NCBI RefSeq assembly: GCF_900115955.1
Contig: NZ_FOYL01000011.1
Span: forward strand, 1-64,000
DNA length: 64,000 nt
DNA from: Lentzea waywayandensis
Lineage (GTDB): Bacteria > Actinomycetota > Actinomycetes > Mycobacteriales > Pseudonocardiaceae
Reading direction: 5' to 3'
This document shows, piece by piece, positions 61,904 to 64,000 of the stretch. Made by a program: the position numbers and the translations under genes. Position 1 is the stretch's first letter, and each line of letters starts with the position of its first letter. Under the pieces are notes generated by a model. That model saw only the letters and a list, made by a program, of their open reading frames with translations, searched no databases and was not told the origin of the DNA.

Positions 61904-62443
61904 ATGCACTTTCCCGGGGATTCCACGTGGCAGGTGTCCAGCGGCTCCGGCGACACCTTCGTCCTCTACGTCCGTGACGCACTGGGCATCAGCACCCCGA
62001 CCGCCGACGCGATCCCACGCCTGACCCCGCCGGTACCGCGCGACCACGACGCGTACGTGCCGGAGACCTTCGGGTCGGCGTGGGACCGGTGGTGGACCCA
62101 GTCGCTCACCACCGGCGGCGGAGGACACCCGCCCGTCGGAGTGCCCGAGCAGATGCGCGCCGACCACACCCGGTGGCTGCCCGACCCGACCTCGCCCGAG
62201 CAGCGCGCGCTGCGCCACCACGCCAGGACCGACTCCTACACGCTGCTCAAGGAGATCGTCGACCAGCTCACCGTCGAGCTCGGCCACGAGCCCGTCTTCA
62301 ACCTCCGCATGATCGTGATCCCCGTCGAGGGCCAGTTCTGGAAGCGCGTCGGCAAGCACACGGTGCTCGTGTCCGAAGCGCTCAAGATCTCCCGCAACGT
62401 CATCGCGCCGCTGGAGTCAGTGCTGCGCGAGCTCGCCCGCTAG
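61904..62443 (+). CDS. Hypothetical protein
   Basis: 179 aa, ATG start 16 bp after hrpA. Two parts: an N-terminal region with DTFVLYVRDALGISTPTADA and AWDRWWTQSL, and a C-terminal helical part with NLRMIVIPVEGQFWKRVGKH and VLVSEALKISRNV. No signal peptide or membrane segment, no motif recognised. Same strand and close to hrpA, hence possibly cotranscribed. Confidence 0.65.
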   Translation: MHFPGDSTWQVSSGSGDTFVLYVRDALGISTPTADAIPRLTPPVPRDHDAYVPETFGSAWDRWWTQSLTTGGGGHPPVGVPEQMRADHTRWLPDPTSPEQRALRHHARTDSYTLLKEIVDQLTVELGHEPVFNLRMIVIPVEGQFWKRVGKHTVLVSEALKISRNVIAPLESVLRELAR

Positions 62444-62636
62444 CGCCTCACCCGTGCGGTACAGCTGCACCAGCAACGGCCGGCCAGCGCCACCAGCGAG
62501 TCCAGCCGCTCGGTCAGCACCTTCGCGCTGAGCCGGGGCAACCCGGCGCGCAACCGCGAGAACGACCGCGCCCGTGCATCAGATCCCGCAACACCAAGGT
62601 CGCCCACCGGCCGCTGATCGCTGCCAGCGCGACCTC
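62444..62636 (-). pseudogene. HxlR-family regulator, frameshifted remnant
   Basis: Reading the minus strand gives three HxlR-like pieces in different frames: ISGRWATLVLRDLMHG, then FSRLRAGLPRLSAKVLTERL, then RPLLVQLYRTGEAL, in the right order for the winged-helix of HxlR proteins. Indels between them break the frame, and start and end are missing. A decayed transcription factor. Confidence 0.6.
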
Positions 62637-62640
62637 CACG

Positions 62641-62892
62641 GGGCAGTCCGCGCTCGGCCGCGTCGTGCGCCCGGACTACCAGCGGTTCCTCGGCCTCGGC
62701 CTGCCCATCGACGTCCGGCCGCGGCACGTCTACGACCACGACGGCATCGCGCTGCTCATCGTCGACTGGACCATCGGCGACGTGCACGGCACCGCCACCG
62801 ACGTCGCTCGCCGGGGCGAGGACGGCCGGTGGCGGTACGTGATCGACAACCCCTTCGGAGTCAGCCAGGCGGTTCCATCGCGCCGGTCATGA
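62641..62892 (+). pseudogene. NTF2-like (SnoaL-fold) gene remnant
   Basis: The plus frame ending at 62892 encodes the C-terminal half of an NTF2-like protein: FLGLGLPIDVRPRHVYDHDG, ALLIVDWTIGDVHGTATDVA, then GRWRYVIDNPFG. The N-terminal half is absent. It is head to head with the HxlR remnant, an arrangement typical of an HxlR regulator and target, both now decayed. Its end overlaps the ABC ATPase 3' end by 32 bp. Confidence 0.6.
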
Positions 62893-63625
62893 TCGCCACC
62901 GCGTCCGACATCGAGATGGACTTCGGATCCACCACCGCCTTGCGCCGGCCCAGGCGCTGGATGTGGATGCGGTCGGCCACCTCGAACACGTGCGGCATGT
63001 TGTGGCTGATCAGGATCACCGGCAGGCCGCGGTCGCGGACCTGCAGGATCAGGTCCAGCACCGCCCTCGACTCCCGCACGCCCAGCGCCGCCGTCGGCTC
63101 GTCCATGATCACGACCCGGCTGCCGAACGCCGCCGCCCGCGCCACCGCCACGGCCTGACGCTGCCCGCCCGAGAGGGTCTCCACCGCCTGGCCGGGGTTC
63201 TGGATCGTCATGATCCCCAGCGCGTCGAGCTGACGGCGGGCCTCGTCGCGCATGCCGTTGCGGTCGAGCATCCGGAACACCGAGCCGAGCACGCCCTTGC
63301 GGCGCAGTTCGCGGCCCAGGAACAGGTTCGCGGCGATGTCGAGCGACGGTGACACCGCCAGCGACTGGTGCACCGTCTCGATGCCGGCCTTGCGCGCGTC
63401 CAGTGGCGTCGAGAACGACACGGGGGAGCCGTCGAGCAACACCTCGCCCTCATCCGGGATGACCGCGCCGGACAGGGCCTTGATCAGCGACGACTTGCCC
63501 GCGCCGTTGTCGCCGATCACCGCGAGGATCTCGCCCGGCAGCAGCTCCAGGTCCGAGCCCGCCAGCGCCGTCACCCTGCCGTAGCGCTTGACCAGGCCCG
63601 TCGCCTGCAGGATCGGGGTGGTCAT
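62861..63625 (-). CDS. Sugar-type ABC transporter ATP-binding protein
   Basis: 254 aa from ATG 63625 (ATGA overlap with the permease); the longer frame is a permease shadow. Walker A GDNGAGKSS, signature LSGGQRQAVAVARA, Walker B RVVIMDEPTAALG, H-loop ISHNMPHVF. A single-domain ATPase similar to the FrcA/XylG half-size type of sugar importers (CUT2), last gene of the operon. Confidence 0.93.
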   Translation of the reverse strand: MTTPILQATGLVKRYGRVTALAGSDLELLPGEILAVIGDNGAGKSSLIKALSGAVIPDEGEVLLDGSPVSFSTPLDARKAGIETVHQSLAVSPSLDIAANLFLGRELRRKGVLGSVFRMLDRNGMRDEARRQLDALGIMTIQNPGQAVETLSGGQRQAVAVARAAAFGSRVVIMDEPTAALGVRESRAVLDLILQVRDRGLPVILISHNMPHVFEVADRIHIQRLGRRKAVVDPKSISMSDAVAIMTGAMEPPG

Positions 63626-64000
63626 GCCTTCACCTTCCTGATCCACTGGTCCAGCGACACCGCGACGATGATGAGCACACCGACCGCCATCGTCTGCCAC
63701 AGCACGTCCACGCCCGCGAGCGCGAGGCCGTTGCGGAACACGCCGACGATCAACGCGCCGATCAGCGACCCCACCACCGCGCCGCGGCCGCCGAACAGCG
63801 ACGTCCCGCCGATCACCACCGCGGTGATCGAGTCCAGGTTGTCGGTCTGGCCCGCCTGCGGGCTCGCCGAGGCGATCCGGCCGATCAACGTCCACGCCGC
63901 CACCGCGTAGATCAGCCCCGCCGTCGCGTACACGGAGAGCAGCACCCGCGCCGTGCGGATACCCGACAGGCGCGAGGCCTCCAGGTCGTCACCGGTCGAG
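63622..64000 (-). CDS. Sugar-type ABC permease, C-terminal part (partial)
   Basis: The frame is open to the window edge, so the N-terminus lies beyond 64000. The visible ~125 codons contain EASRLSGIRTARVLL, LDSITAVVIGGTSLFGGRGA and GSLIGALIVGVFRNGLAL, the conserved end of RbsC/FrcC-type permeases. Coupled to the ATPase by a 4-bp overlap. A periplasmic-binding protein would be expected upstream, outside the window. Confidence 0.9.
   Translation of the reverse strand, partial: STGDDLEASRLSGIRTARVLLSVYATAGLIYAVAAWTLIGRIASASPQAGQTDNLDSITAVVIGGTSLFGGRGAVVGSLIGALIVGVFRNGLALAGVDVLWQTMAVGVLIIVAVSLDQWIRKVKA

Noticed and set aside
1-64000. CRISPR arrays, rRNA genes, origin of replication
   Set aside because: No regularly spaced direct repeats, rRNA segments or DnaA-box clusters were recognised.

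Overview
The window is high-GC actinobacterial DNA. Clues are a WhiB protein, DUF5753- and MmyB-type XRE regulators, a DUF5703 protein, an LLM/F420-type oxidoreductase, many GTG/TTG starts, 4-bp ATGA/GTGA gene overlaps and leaderless promoters of the mycobacterial RecA-NDp/PafBC type. A Pseudonocardiaceae-like host (Lentzea, Saccharothrix or Amycolatopsis relatives) is my inference; nothing here fixes the genus.

About 1-21.7 kb is accessory DNA. It opens with the 3' end of an IS5-type transposase that runs into a truncated XRE gene. Next comes a five-gene plus-strand operon (1430-5940): XRE-TPR regulator, MTHFS/5-FCL-like protein, radical SAM/SPASM enzyme with a (Cys-x-Pro)7 tail, SMC/ABC-like ATPase and APH-fold kinase. 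It looks like an undescribed maturation or signalling system. After a DUF5753 XRE gene and a perfect 44-bp palindrome lie an AbrB-like gene plus tyrosine recombinase, a lower-GC block with a SUFU-domain protein between two membrane proteins, three overlapping small genes, and two convergent paralogous HTH/Nudix-like regulators separated by a cupin gene.

15.57-21.74 kb is a compact integrative conjugative module: XRE repressor, excisionase-like protein, WhiB, two membrane proteins, an FtsK/TraB-type translocase, a hidden 54-codon ORF and a large serine recombinase, chained mostly by 4-bp overlaps. The recombinase frame runs through a hairpin into the 3' end of tRNA-Leu(GAG), which is the probable attachment site. 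No replication initiator is visible.

21.9-35.9 kb is chromosome-like: a terpene-cyclase-fold protein, a two-component/ABC-2 export operon, LysR, TetR with a GAP-family membrane protein, PucR, a secreted protein, glutaminase, an M20 peptidase, an SDR, an alpha/beta hydrolase and a membrane protein. 35.8-43.9 kb holds a STAND NTPase-WD40 giant protein, an MmyB-type regulator divergent from an aldo/keto reductase, a lipoprotein/DUF5703 pair and a second aldo/keto reductase. Three minus-strand genes here share a 23-bp partly palindromic upstream motif.

43.9-64 kb carries an LLM oxidoreductase, UppP, a histidine phosphatase, an ECF42-like sigma/DGPF pair, an NTF2-like protein, an M4 metalloprotease, an orphan tyrosine recombinase coupled to a threonine-aldolase-like gene, DUF4180, a hydrolase and adenosine deaminase. 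Three DUF4240 paralogues follow, each behind a near-identical DNA-damage-type leaderless promoter. Last come HrpA helicase, two decayed genes (HxlR and NTF2-like) and the end of a sugar-type ABC transporter operon cut by the window edge.
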